Shown: one piece after another, positions 7,926 to 16,333 of the stretch | How positions within the stretch are numbered: position 1 is the stretch's first letter | How the letters are laid out: every line of letters starts with the position of its first letter | NCBI RefSeq assembly: GCF_900086655.1 | Contig: NZ_LT575476.1 | Location: forward strand, 1,014,243 to 1,078,242 | Length of the DNA stretch: 64,000 bases | Direction of reading: 5' to 3' | From: Paenibacillus tuaregi | GTDB lineage: Bacteria > Bacillota > Bacilli > Paenibacillales > Paenibacillaceae | Notes under the pieces: model-generated | What the model saw: only the letters and a program-made list of their open reading frames with translations | Told to the model about the DNA's origin: nothing | Database searches by the model: none | Made by a program: the position numbers and the translations under genes

Positions 7926-8095
7926 AACCAAAATCAAGGCTGACTTTCGGAAGATACAGACTGAAAAGTCCGGTTCACCTGCCGGGTCACTTGAAGATCG
8001 TGCTGGCTCCTACTCTGGATGGGGTTGAAGAAGAGGCCTTTACGGTTCTCTTCGAACGTAAAGCCGAATACGATAAGCCGGTATACCGTATCTAG
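7922..8095 (+). CDS. 57-residue ORF translationally coupled to the TIR-like gene
   Basis: This short ORF starts at ATG 7922, inside the ATGA overlap with the stop of the TIR-like gene, and ends at TAG 8095, just before a strong terminator. GGAGGGGAA (about 7908-7916) at the end of the upstream gene provides a ribosome binding site. The product starts MKPKSRLTFGRYRLKSPV, is basic at the N-terminus and acidic in the middle, and has no membrane segment or cysteine. I recognise no family. The overlap, ribosome binding site and shared terminator support a real two-gene unit. It could be an inhibitor, partner or sensor of the TIR protein, but nothing in the sequence decides this. Confidence 0.6.
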   Translation: MKPKSRLTFGRYRLKSPVHLPGHLKIVLAPTLDGVEEEAFTVLFERKAEYDKPVYRI

Positions 8096-8115
8096 CCATG
8101 GCTAGTTAATAGAAA

Positions 8116-8164
8116 GGGTTGTCCCCGCTCACAGGATGAGCGTAGTGGACAACCCTTTTTTTTT
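8116..8164 (+). terminator. Strong intrinsic terminator after the TIR-like pair
   Basis: GGGTTGTCC (8116-8124) pairs with GGACAACCC (8147-8155), with an inner CGCTCA/TGAGCG stem, followed by nine T. It closes the two-gene unit. The next 180 bases contain no convincing gene. Confidence 0.93.
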
Positions 8165-8344
8165 GCTTGTTCCTATGTGGGGAGGAATCGCTTTCCCGCT
8201 TCAACTGGCGCGGTAGGGTCTGGCAAGCTCCAAGACCAAAGTCCAGTACAAAGACTATACCAGAGCCAATTCCACAGTCTTCTTACAGAAGATACACTAA
8301 ATGTATAATTACTGAGCAAATGAGGCTGTTAGGAGCGCTTATAC

Positions 8345-8971
8345 ATGGAATGGATTAGCAATTTGTTTGACTTGTATGGTTACTATGTGTTATTTCTCGG
8401 TTTGTTTGCCGAATCGGTTGCACTTCCTTTTCCGGGGGAATTGGCGATGGCTATTTCCGGTCATCTCTCCAGCGGAGGGAGCTTCAATCTGCCGTTAATC
8501 ATCGTCTGTTCATATACAGGAGCAATAACAGGGACCCTGCTGACCTATGCCCTCGGCTACAAGCTGGGCACACCCTTTTTTGAAAAGTACGGGAAATACT
8601 TCTTTTTGAATCAGAAAAGATTGGATACCCTGTCCGTATGGTTCGACCGGTATGGCAGCCGGCTGATCTTCATCAGTTATTTTGTGCCGGGTCTAAGACA
8701 CTTTACAGGCTATTTCTCAGGTATTCTCAGAGTTAAGCTGCGCACGTTCCTGATCTATAACTGTACGGGAGGCTTTCTCTGGGTTCTCACGTATGTGACC
8801 ATTGGCAAAATATTAGGGCCAAGCTTTGAGCGTCTGCTTCACCTGGCTACGCAATATACGGGTGCTGCTGTGGCTGTAGCGGGAATTCTGCTTGTTCTAT
8901 TCATCTTGTTTAAAAGAAACAAAGAGGCGATTCTAGGACGTTTCAGAAGACGTGGGCGCCAGAAGGGGTGA
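8345..8971 (+). CDS. DedA-family membrane protein
   Basis: A 208-residue integral membrane protein of the DedA/VTT family, whose members act in envelope lipid homeostasis, some of them as undecaprenyl-phosphate or phospholipid flippases. Visible hallmarks are the N-terminal 'ESVALPFPGE' re-entrant segment (about 24-33) and the 'YFVPGLRHFTGYFSG' block with the conserved Arg (about 115-130). Hydrophobic helices follow, with a basic C-terminus (RFRRRGRQKG). Start ATG 8345 follows AGGAG at 8330. It appears to be a single gene; a 7-bp stem-loop spans its stop codon. Confidence 0.92.
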   Translation: MEWISNLFDLYGYYVLFLGLFAESVALPFPGELAMAISGHLSSGGSFNLPLIIVCSYTGAITGTLLTYALGYKLGTPFFEKYGKYFFLNQKRLDTLSVWFDRYGSRLIFISYFVPGLRHFTGYFSGILRVKLRTFLIYNCTGGFLWVLTYVTIGKILGPSFERLLHLATQYTGAAVAVAGILLVLFILFKRNKEAILGRFRRRGRQKG

Positions 8972-8997
8972 GGTAGCGTTCACTTACCGTACCCCTT
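8963..8997 (+). other. Stem-loop spanning the dedA stop codon
   Basis: AAGGGGT (8963-8969) pairs with ACCCCTT (8991-8997), with an inner GGTA/TACC. No T-run follows, so it may be a weak or factor-dependent terminator, or an mRNA 3' stabiliser. The remaining 250 bases before the chemoreceptor gene hold no gene that I can see. Confidence 0.4.
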
Positions 8998-9254
8998 GCG
9001 ATTGTCCAGGTACACTCTTTAACATAACAAGACATACAAATGTTACATATTTTGGAGCTTTTAAGGCTGCATGCGGATTTATCTGTGTGAAGTCTTTTTT
9101 TGTATGAAACAGGCTCGGTATTTAGGCATAAAAGTCGAATTTTGAAGAATTTTAGCGAATTAATATACACTCCGTGGAAGCTCCACCCGATAAACAAATA
9201 GTCTGTTTATTTACATAACAAGAAATGTTTATTGGATCAGAGGGGGAACTTGGT

Positions 9255-11234
9255 TTGAAAAAGAGAGAAAAAAGATTCACGGTTCGGATGCGGCTTATAC
9301 TTGCATTTCTCGGAGTGCTGTTGATTCCAACCACAGTGATTGGCACTTCTATTTTCGTTGCGTCAGCCGCTTCAATCATGGGGGATGTTACGAATAGTGC
9401 CAAAGAAGGCGTGAAAGTGGCCAGTAAGTTCGTTGATGAGAAGATATCGGCAAAAATGAGAAATATTAATTATCTGTCTACCCGAATTACATCGGATATG
9501 CTGAACCGTGAAAATACCCGCCTGCTTGATATTCTTCAGGAATATTTGGGAGTAAATGAGGATGTCGGAAATATCTTTGTAGGGACTACAGACGGGACGA
9601 TGATCAGGGGAAAAAGCAAGAAAACGGATGATCCCAAATACGACCCGAGAGAACGTGTCTGGTACAAGGAGGCCATAGGAGGGAGCAAGACGGTTATTAG
9701 TCCGGTCTCCCTAAATACAGATAAGGTACCGGTTGTCTATATATCCCGGAGGCTGTCGGACGGGTCTGGCGTGATCGGGCTCACGGTGAATTTGCAGAGC
9801 CTGCAGAAGTCTATTGATATTAAGCTTGGAAGCACTGGGTATATCACAATCCTAGACAGCCAGAAGAACTATGTCATCAACCCGAAGGGAACTCCAGGGG
9901 AAGCAGCCAAGGAAGAATTTATTAACGAGATCTATAAGGCCAACGGTCAAATGACGGAGCTTGCTTCTAACTCCGACAGCAAGAATGTCAGAATTGAGAC
10001 AATGACCAATGCGGAGACAGGGTGGAAAATAGCCGGAATTATTGATCAAGATGAGATCACGAACTCCGTCTCAGGTATATTCTACATCTCGTTATGTGTT
10101 CTTCTTGGAGCGATTGTGGTTACAGGCATCGTGGTCTACTTCGTGATTCGTTCGATCACAATCCCAATCCGGCGTCTGCAACAAGAAACACTTAGTGTAA
10201 GCCAGGGTGATCTGACAGCTGAGGTTAAAGCTGTCCGGAATGATGAGATAGGTGATCTTGCGATCAATTTCAGGACCATGGTAGAGAACCTCAGGGAAAT
10301 GATCTTCCAAGTGCAGGATACGACCCGCAAAGTATCATCCTCCGCAGAGCAGTTGTCTGATGGTGCTGAACAAACCACACACGCGATTGAGCATGTCACG
10401 ATCACGATTCAGGAAGTAGCCTCTGGAAGCGAGCAGCAGCTGCGCAGCGTTCAGCAAGGGGTGGAGATTGTGGATCAGATGAGCCAAGAGGCGGCTCATA
10501 TTTCTGGAAATATGCAGGAGGTTACAGCCACCATTGAGGCAGCTTCCCAGTCAGCAGAAGCTGGTAACATGGCTGCGGATACGGTGGTTCAGAAAATTGA
10601 CAGCATTCATATGACGGTAGAACAGCTTGGCGGGGTAATTCAGACGCTGAATGAACGGACAGAGGAAATCGGGGGGATCGTCAGTGTCATTGCAGGCATC
10701 GCCCAGCAGACCAATTTGCTAGCCCTGAATGCTTCCATTGAGGCGTCAAGAGCAGGAGAGCAGGGCCGGGGATTCGCGGTTGTGGCTTCAGAGATTCGTA
10801 AGCTTGCCGAAGGTTCAGCAGAATCGGCGCAGCAGATTTCTGAGTTGATAGGCTGGATACAGACTGAAATGAAGCAGGCGATATTGGCCATGAAGGAGGC
10901 TAAGGAGCGCGTTGGAGAGGGGGTAGCCGCAGTTGATATTTCAGGCAGATCGTTTGCCGAGATTCGTGAGGCTGTTCAAACCGCCGCAGACAAAATGAAG
11001 GCGATCGCGAATGCGGCTGTCCATTTAACTGAAGGAGCTGCTGGTGTGTCGCAATCGATTCAACATATTCAGGGCATTTCCGAGGAAGCGGCCGAAAGTA
11101 CACATACGATTTCCGCTGCTGCTGAAGAGCAGTTGGCCTCGGTTGAAGAGATTGCATCATCATCTACGGAGCTCAGCCGGATGGCAGAGGAACTTGAGCA
11201 GCTGGTTGGCAAATTTAAGATAGACCATACTTAG
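9255..11234 (+). CDS. Methyl-accepting chemotaxis protein (Cache, HAMP, MA)
   Basis: A transmembrane chemoreceptor. TTG 9255 is preferred because AGAGGGGGA (9239-9247) precedes it and the protein then begins [18 protein letters not shown], a charged tail followed directly by the first membrane helix (about 12-34). An extracellular dCache-like sensor covers about 40-265 ('GWKIAGII' near its end). A second membrane helix lies at about 278-300, then HAMP ('[20 protein letters not shown]') and the cytoplasmic signalling domain. The hairpin tip reads '[19 protein letters not shown]', the contact site for CheA and CheW. The ligand is unknown. It is a single gene ending at a palindromic terminator. 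Confidence 0.93.
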   Translation: MKKREKRFTVRMRLILAFLGVLLIPTTVIGTSIFVASAASIMGDVTNSAKEGVKVASKFVDEKISAKMRNINYLSTRITSDMLNRENTRLLDILQEYLGVNEDVGNIFVGTTDGTMIRGKSKKTDDPKYDPRERVWYKEAIGGSKTVISPVSLNTDKVPVVYISRRLSDGSGVIGLTVNLQSLQKSIDIKLGSTGYITILDSQKNYVINPKGTPGEAAKEEFINEIYKANGQMTELASNSDSKNVRIETMTNAETGWKIAGIIDQDEITNSVSGIFYISLCVLLGAIVVTGIVVYFVIRSITIPIRRLQQETLSVSQGDLTAEVKAVRNDEIGDLAINFRTMVENLREMIFQVQDTTRKVSSSAEQLSDGAEQTTHAIEHVTITIQEVASGSEQQLRSVQQGVEIVDQMSQEAAHISGNMQEVTATIEAASQSAEAGNMAADTVVQKIDSIHMTVEQLGGVIQTLNERTEEIGGIVSVIAGIAQQTNLLALNASIEASRAGEQGRGFAVVASEIRKLAEGSAESAQQISELIGWIQTEMKQAILAMKEAKERVGEGVAAVDISGRSFAEIREAVQTAADKMKAIANAAVHLTEGAAGVSQSIQHIQGISEEAAESTHTISAAAEEQLASVEEIASSSTELSRMAEELEQLVGKFKIDHT

Positions 11235-11295
11235 TCGGAAAACAAGTAATGCAGGACTTGGACGAGAGCTGTTGAGAAGAATATCCGTACAAATA

Positions 11296-11326
11296 GAGTC
11301 AGCCGATCGGCTGACTCCATTTTTTT
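11296..11326 (+). terminator. Terminator built on a perfect palindrome (core shared with 13951-13986)
   Basis: The 22-base perfect palindrome at 11296-11317 (core TCAGCCGATCGGCTGA) is followed by a T-run at 11320-11326. The 18-base core recurs exactly in the terminator of the next gene. Confidence 0.88.
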
Positions 11327-11541
11327 AACATGACTAATCGTTACAGAATACGGCACTCTCAGTTAAGTCTAATTCAGGGAAATCAAAGGGGGTTATGTTG
11401 GAATATATCAAAAGTTACTTGATTTTGGAATCTCCCTAGTAGTAAAGTAGATTGGTATAAAATTCTATATACTTCTTAAGAACTCACAAAATCGTAAAGT
11501 TGTAGCTCTTGGGAGTGGACTGCTGAGAGGGGCATGAGAGT
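11327..11541 (+). other. Gene-free upstream region of the transglutaminase-like lipoprotein gene
   Basis: This AT-rich stretch contains a TATAAA-type -10 candidate near 11456-11461 and GAGAGGGG at about 11524-11531 as a likely ribosome binding site. I see no gene or RNA in it. Confidence 0.4.
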
Positions 11542-13923
11542 ATGAAGAAATTGTTAGGGGGATTCTTGATTGCAGCGCTGCTGTTATCCGGCTGTGATGA
11601 TGGCTCTGGACAGGACGCTGCAAAAAAAGCTGAAGCGGGCACAGGTGCCGCAACCAGATTGGCCGGCGGTGCGAAGGTCGCGGATTTGAAGAAGAAATAT
11701 GGGGCACAGCTTTCTGACAAGGCAATTATGCCGCTCTATAACGTGGATCAGAAACAGGTATTGGAATTTAAATTTAATACCAAGTTCAAAGACCAGATTG
11801 CGGCAGACGTAGTAAGTATACATACGGATAGCAAGGCGTTGAAGGAAAGTGAGATTTTTACGCTTAGGGATTTTAAGGATAAAAACGCCGCGAAAGATAC
11901 CGTAGAAGTAAAACCAACGGTTGGGGTTCTTGCCTCGGATGATAATCCGGCAGCGTATGAGAAAGCGTGGGGCAATGCTCCAATTTATTACGCAAGAATC
12001 AACTACGATTTGAATGCGGATGTGCCGACCAAACTGGATCAGCCGCTGATCATTCCGTTTACGATCAAGTCGGAGGTACCTGTTCCAACTGTTAAATACG
12101 AAATCAGCCAGGATGGCCGATTTAAGCTCAAATGGAACAAGGTGGAGGGCGCGGAAGGTTACAGAATTTATAACCGCAGCAAAACTACCCTTATGAAGAA
12201 CGAGAATAAGCCGCTAAGAGGGGCTGAAGAAGGGTATGCAGGTAACATTCCTCAGCTGGTGACAACAGTTACCGGAACTGAATTTGACGACTTTATGAAG
12301 GATGGACGTGGGGGACTCGGACAAAGCAGTGATGCGACGATTTCCCTACAGAATATGTTGGTAAAAGGGGAGTACTACGTTACGGCTATAGCAGGAGGCA
12401 AAGAGTCCAATTTCAGTGCGGGCGTCAGCACCGCTGATCTGTCAGAGCGTCTCCCGGCCGGGCTTGCGAAGTCTGACAATATTTTCCTTAAAGTGTATGA
12501 CCAGGTTTCGGATATTCCCAGATCTGTAAGTGTGGAATTTATTGACGGATCTCACAGTCAACGGGATCTGATCTTTGATACAGCAAATCTCAAAATCCAA
12601 GAATACGGCTCAACAGAAGTACATTTCAAGGTTAAAGGAACAGCACTTAAAGGTTTTGTCCTTGTTAAGAAGGCAACTCCTGATGATGTTAAGCTGCTGG
12701 AAAGCAATGGGCCGGTTCAGGATACAAGCGGTTATGTTGAACCGGAGAATACAACGGATTACGTCCCATCGCCGGATGTCCCGACAATTATTGATACTAC
12801 CAAGGGGAAGGAGGAGCCGAAGAAGGAAGAGGCTCCAGCTCCAACCGATAATCTGGTAGATGCCCAGAAAGATAACACCAAGAAACAGGTGGAGGAAGGA
12901 AACAAGCAGGAAGTTCCTGTACCGGAAGTTACTTCAGAGGCAGGAGTAAATGCAGACTCTGCTCTTGAAGAATATCTGGCTCTGAATATGGTTGATGCCA
13001 AGAAAGAAATTTCACTTAGCGCATTTCCGGAAGCTCAGAACTTTGAAACCTTGTCAGATGTGCTTCAGAAAGTGGTTTATCAGAATCCGCTGATTCTTGG
13101 GGTTAAGCAGTATAGATATGACTATGATACTTTGACTCTGGAAGTAAATTACGATGACACTGAGGAGCATATTAAGAAGAAACAGGGCGAGATCATTGCG
13201 GAAGCCAAAAAGATTGTAGCTGCAGTAATCAAGCCGGGTATGACCGATGATGATAAACGCAAGGCGCTTTATGATTATCTCAACGATAATACCAAGTATG
13301 ATGATGAAGCTTTAAAGAGTGCGGAAGCAAGCGGCTTCAAGCAAGTGGATGAGAAGTATAGTGATTCGTTTAACACTTATGGAATCATGGTTAAGAAGGT
13401 GGGTGTCTGTGCATCTTACGCGGCGACCTACAAAATGCTTAGTGATCTGTCCGGGCTGAAAGCTATCACGGTCACTGGCTATATGAGCGGAGTTCCTCAT
13501 GCATGGAACAAGGTGAAGATTGGGCAGGAATGGGTAAACGTGGATACAACGAATAACGCAACCAACTCGGGTGTGCCGTATCTGCTGTACAACTCTGACG
13601 ATACTACTGCAAAATCCATAGAATATGAAACAGATCAGGCTTATTGGCTTGATAAGGAATTGTCAGAATTCAAATCTACCGATAATTCCAAGGACTATTA
13701 TGTTATGAATGGCCTTGAAGTTAAATCGGTGTCTGAATATGGAACCAAGCTCGCAGATCAATTGAAGTCAGGCAAACCGGTTATAGCTATCCGGATGGGG
13801 GCCAAGTTAAACGAAGATGAAGTGTTCGATGAGGCGGCCAAGGTGCTAAGCGAGGTGGCTAAGGATAAGCTTAAGACCGCCAAGCTTGCCACCTTGGGGA
13901 CATATATTGTACTTAAGCCATAA
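11542..13923 (+). CDS. Large lipoprotein with FN3-like and transglutaminase-like domains
   Basis: A 793-residue exported lipoprotein; the signal peptide ends in the lipobox LLLSGC with Cys18 as the lipidation site. A region around residues 185-300 ('FKLKWNKVEGAEGYRIYNR') looks like an FN3-type fold. A Lys/Glu/Pro-rich linker follows at about 415-470. The C-terminal part (about 475-700) is transglutaminase-like: Cys in 'VGVCASYAATYK' (near 623), His in 'GVPHAWNKV' (near 653) and Asp in 'WVNVDTTN' (near 667) form the expected Cys-His-Asp triad. Relatives act on peptide or protein amide bonds at the cell surface. The substrate is unknown. It is a single gene with its own terminator. Confidence 0.87.
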   Translation: MKKLLGGFLIAALLLSGCDDGSGQDAAKKAEAGTGAATRLAGGAKVADLKKKYGAQLSDKAIMPLYNVDQKQVLEFKFNTKFKDQIAADVVSIHTDSKALKESEIFTLRDFKDKNAAKDTVEVKPTVGVLASDDNPAAYEKAWGNAPIYYARINYDLNADVPTKLDQPLIIPFTIKSEVPVPTVKYEISQDGRFKLKWNKVEGAEGYRIYNRSKTTLMKNENKPLRGAEEGYAGNIPQLVTTVTGTEFDDFMKDGRGGLGQSSDATISLQNMLVKGEYYVTAIAGGKESNFSAGVSTADLSERLPAGLAKSDNIFLKVYDQVSDIPRSVSVEFIDGSHSQRDLIFDTANLKIQEYGSTEVHFKVKGTALKGFVLVKKATPDDVKLLESNGPVQDTSGYVEPENTTDYVPSPDVPTIIDTTKGKEEPKKEEAPAPTDNLVDAQKDNTKKQVEEGNKQEVPVPEVTSEAGVNADSALEEYLALNMVDAKKEISLSAFPEAQNFETLSDVLQKVVYQNPLILGVKQYRYDYDTLTLEVNYDDTEEHIKKKQGEIIAEAKKIVAAVIKPGMTDDDKRKALYDYLNDNTKYDDEALKSAEASGFKQVDEKYSDSFNTYGIMVKKVGVCASYAATYKMLSDLSGLKAITVTGYMSGVPHAWNKVKIGQEWVNVDTTNNATNSGVPYLLYNSDDTTAKSIEYETDQAYWLDKELSEFKSTDNSKDYYVMNGLEVKSVSEYGTKLADQLKSGKPVIAIRMGAKLNEDEVFDEAAKVLSEVAKDKLKTAKLATLGTYIVLKP

Positions 13924-13950
13924 TTTGATTAAATATAATGAGCACAGAGA

Positions 13951-13986
13951 AGGAGGGTCAGCCGATCGGCTGACCCTCCTTTTTTG
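13951..13986 (+). terminator. Terminator, 30-bp perfect palindrome with T-run
   Basis: The whole of 13951-13980 is a perfect palindrome and is followed by T-rich sequence on the + strand. It contains the same 18-base core as the terminator at 11296-11326. It separates the lipoprotein gene from the converging sigma-factor operon. Confidence 0.92.
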
Positions 13987-13996
13987 GATAAAACAC

Positions 13997-14248
13997 CTAT
14001 TCCCTCTCCTCCTTCTCCAAGGTGTGAATGAACTCTGTCAGCGTAGGTATGCGGCTTCGGTCGTAGGCGAGAATTTTCTCGGTTAGCTTCTCATGGATGC
14101 TCTGTTCCAGATCCTCCCGGTCTGATCGTCCGACCGATCGGCTGTGCTTTTTGACCAGCGGAGCGAATTGGTTCAAAATTTGATAGAGCGCATCCCTGTC
14201 CCCTGACTGGGCTTTGGCTACCAGCTCAAGCAGTGTATTGTTCTCCAT
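13997..14248 (-). CDS. RsoA-like (HTH_16) sigma cofactor
   Basis: An 83-residue soluble protein starting at ATG 14248 after AAAGGAG. The pattern 'LLELVAKAQSGDRDALYQILNQFAPLVKK' followed by 'DREDLEQSIHEKL' is the HTH_16 type, resembling region 2 of sigma-70 factors. B. subtilis RsoA (YvrHa, about 79 residues) belongs to this type and is needed together with SigO to make one functional sigma factor. Here it is the last gene of a three-gene minus-strand operon, after a SigO-like and a YvrJ-like gene, six bases downstream of the latter. The role as half of a bipartite sigma factor is inferred from size, fold and gene order. Confidence 0.7.
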   Translation of the reverse strand: MENNTLLELVAKAQSGDRDALYQILNQFAPLVKKHSRSVGRSDREDLEQSIHEKLTEKILAYDRSRIPTLTEFIHTLEKEERE

Positions 14249-14254
14249 CGCGGG

Positions 14255-14425
14255 TTACTCCTTTGCTTTTTTTCTTTTATGGAAGTCGGCGTCCAGTTCC
14301 TGAATCGAGTGGTCGAGAGCACTTAGCTTCTTCTCAAACCGGAAGAACAGATATCCAATGACGACAATGGGAAAGCCAACGTTGTTAACGGCGTGAACCA
14401 AAAAGTTAAGCATAGCTTCATCCAC
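14255..14425 (-). CDS. YvrJ-family small membrane protein
   Basis: A 56-residue ORF. GTG 14425 follows AAAGGGGTG and lies inside the 3' end of the SigO-like gene with an 8-base overlap; ATG 14413 is an alternative. It stops just before the ribosome binding site of the RsoA-like gene. The product has one membrane segment ('NNVGFPIVVIGYLFF') followed by a charged helix ('RFEKKLSALDHSIQELD'), the pattern of YvrJ proteins. In B. subtilis yvrJ is a neighbour and, as I recall, a target of SigO-RsoA. Its function is unknown. The tight overlaps make it a convincing member of the operon. Confidence 0.72.
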   Translation of the reverse strand: MDEAMLNFLVHAVNNVGFPIVVIGYLFFRFEKKLSALDHSIQELDADFHKRKKAKE

Positions 14426-15032
14426 TTTTCTTCACCCCTTTCGATTGGACAGAGGAACGCAGCTTGTGCAGTGCCTGCTGCCGGGTCTTGAATACGGCCT
14501 GCGGGCTAACTTGTAGGCTTTGGGCGATTTCGGTATCCCTGTAACAAAGCACGTAAGACATAAGCACAATCTGCTGCTGCTTGCCGGTTAACAGGCGGAA
14601 CGACCCGTAAAGCTTCTCATCCTCAATGGTATCGGCGAATGAGGAGTACTCTTTGAAATAAAAATCGACGGATGGACCATACTCATACGGACGCGCTGGG
14701 TGGCCGTGTCTGTCTTCTGTCAGCGGCTGATCAATGATCAGCGGATTGCGCTGCTGTATCTTTTGGTTCGACCGGATGAAGGACAGCGTTGACAGATGAA
14801 TCACGGAGGCCACATACCGGATGAACCTGATTTGAAACAGATGCTCCTGGAAGGCACGTTGAATTTGATTCCAACAGTTCATACACCCTGTGAGAGCGTT
14901 TGCTAGAGTGATGACATGAGGAGTGTGACGGAAGAAGGACTGGATAACCGGATTCTGGAAGGCGACTTCATGAACAGCTGCATAATGCTCAAATATCGTT
15001 AGCTCATCGCGGGTTAAAGCTCTTACTTTCAT
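14418..15032 (-). CDS. SigO-like sigma-70-family factor (domain 4 type)
   Basis: A 204-residue protein starting at ATG 15032 after GAAGGGGG. Its C-terminal third has a region-4 helix-turn-helix ('LLTGKQQQIVLMSYVL...DTEIAQSLQVSPQAVFKTRQQALHKLR'; written here in parts, about residues 148-195). The N-terminal part has no canonical region 2 but contains 'NPVIQSFFRHTPHV' and 'FQEHLFQIRFIRYVASVI', resembling the layout of B. subtilis SigO (YvrI). SigO needs the separate protein RsoA to bind the -10 element. The adjacent RsoA-like and YvrJ-like genes support the assignment. A LexA-box-like palindrome lies 77 bases upstream. No oxdC-like target gene is present in the window, so its regulon is unknown. 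Confidence 0.7.
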   Translation of the reverse strand: MKVRALTRDELTIFEHYAAVHEVAFQNPVIQSFFRHTPHVITLANALTGCMNCWNQIQRAFQEHLFQIRFIRYVASVIHLSTLSFIRSNQKIQQRNPLIIDQPLTEDRHGHPARPYEYGPSVDFYFKEYSSFADTIEDEKLYGSFRLLTGKQQQIVLMSYVLCYRDTEIAQSLQVSPQAVFKTRQQALHKLRSSVQSKGVKKSG

Positions 15033-15108
15033 AAGTCTAAACCCCCTTCGTTATGATGACTCCTTACACTTAAGATATTAGAGGATTATCCAAAATAAAC
15101 CTGTATTT

Positions 15109-15120
15109 GAACGTATGTTC
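15109..15120 (-). promoter_or_regulatory. LexA (SOS) box-like palindrome upstream of the SigO-like operon
   Basis: GAACGTATGTTC fits the core of the Gram-positive LexA/DinR site CGAACRNRYGTTYG; only the outermost flanking bases differ. It is 77 bases upstream of the SigO-like start. On the minus strand a weak -35 (TTCAAA), 17 bases and TAATCC would overlap and follow it, placing it where a repressor would act. Confidence 0.45.
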
Positions 15121-15659
15121 TTATTTTTAGAAAAAAATAATAGTGAATTCACTGGAGTTCAATTATTTCACAGCTGGAATTTTCTTACAAGGGCCTAAAG
15201 GGCTGAAATGAAGCGGATTGCTGTTATCATTCATAGGGTAAGTTGCAGACTAGAAACAAGTTTGGCAGCACGGGTACATAGAGGGGCAAGAAACGGTGGT
15301 TGAATAATCACAGACAGCACGGCGAGAGAGACAAAACAACACGACATTTGCAACCAAGACGATTTGACGAAATGTAATCTTATCAATCTGACACGACAAC
15401 CCCTCCCTCTGTTTATTTAAGCTTTTACCTGGTAATCTTAGGTCTTTGTTTGGTTCTATCTATAGAGGAGGTATAGAAGAATAAGGTGATCTGGCTCTAG
15501 CCAAGTAAAAAGCTTATATTATTAAAGTGTCCCAACTTATGGGAAAAACAACCTATTTTACGGGTTTTTTATCAATTTTGTCAGTGATTTTTCTCTCACT
15601 TGATCTTTGAATGCTTTACCGCGTCATAGGGCTTTTAGAGGGAAGGAGGTAAATAGACC
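15121..15659. other. Gene-free region between the sigma operon and mug
   Basis: About 540 bases without a convincing gene in any frame. It is AT-rich near its ends. A strong AAGGAGGT ribosome binding site for mug lies at about 15642-15649. I found no tRNA, terminator with T-run or known riboswitch. Confidence 0.5.
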
Positions 15660-16175
15660 ATGCAAGAAGTCACAGATCATCTGGATTATGGTCTCCAAAT
15701 TGTGTTTATCGGTTTCAATCCAAGTCTTCGCTCAGGGGAAGTCGGGCATCATTATGCCAATCCCCGGAATAACTTCTGGAGAATTCTGCATCAATCCGGT
15801 CTCACTCCCCGGCTGTACGATCCTTCTGAGGATCAGGATCTGCTCAAGCTGGGATATGGCTTCACGAATATTGTAGCCCGGCCTACTCGGGGCGTTGAAG
15901 ATATTAGCCGGGAGGAATACCGCGAGGGAAGGGAAATTCTTGAGGCGAAGCTTAAGACTTACCGTCCGCAAATTGCCTGCTTTGTAGGCAAGGGGGTCTA
16001 TACGGAGCTTACGCGGAGGAAGAAGGTAGCCTGGGGATTTCAGCCGGATTCCTATGTTGAGGGTATACATGAATTCGTAGCTCCTTCTTCAAGCGGTTTG
16101 GTTCGTATGCCTATGGATGAGATTGTCGCTATCTACAGACAGCTGCGGGATTTTATCTCCCCGGATCAGGAATAG
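15660..16175 (+). CDS. mug: G/U(T) mismatch-specific DNA glycosylase, Mug family
   Basis: A 171-residue single-domain uracil-DNA-glycosylase-fold enzyme that removes uracil or thymine mispaired with guanine, starting base excision repair. The active-site motif 'GFNPSLRSG' (about 20-28) corresponds to GINPG of E. coli Mug, with Asn as the key residue. It is followed by 'HHYANPRNNFWRIL' and, near the C-terminus, 'FVAPSSSGLVRMP', which inserts into the mismatch. Start ATG 15660 has an ideal AAGGAGGT. The gene stands alone, divergent from the SigO-like operon. Confidence 0.9.
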   Translation: MQEVTDHLDYGLQIVFIGFNPSLRSGEVGHHYANPRNNFWRILHQSGLTPRLYDPSEDQDLLKLGYGFTNIVARPTRGVEDISREEYREGREILEAKLKTYRPQIACFVGKGVYTELTRRKKVAWGFQPDSYVEGIHEFVAPSSSGLVRMPMDEIVAIYRQLRDFISPDQE

Positions 16176-16333
16176 GGGTGCTGTTATTTCGACTTAATCT
16201 CTATTGGCTTCTGGTTGGGAGTAGGGCAGGTGCAGCCTGAAATTTCAGAGATGGTGGATGCTGCTTGATCAAACCAAGTATAATTGGAATGGACAGAGCA
16301 TCCTATCGCCAATAATCATATGAAGGTGAACAA

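Noticed and set aside
8167-8358. 63-codon frame before dedA
   Set aside because: No ribosome binding site, atypical composition, and it overlaps the dedA start; it also lies directly after a strong terminator.
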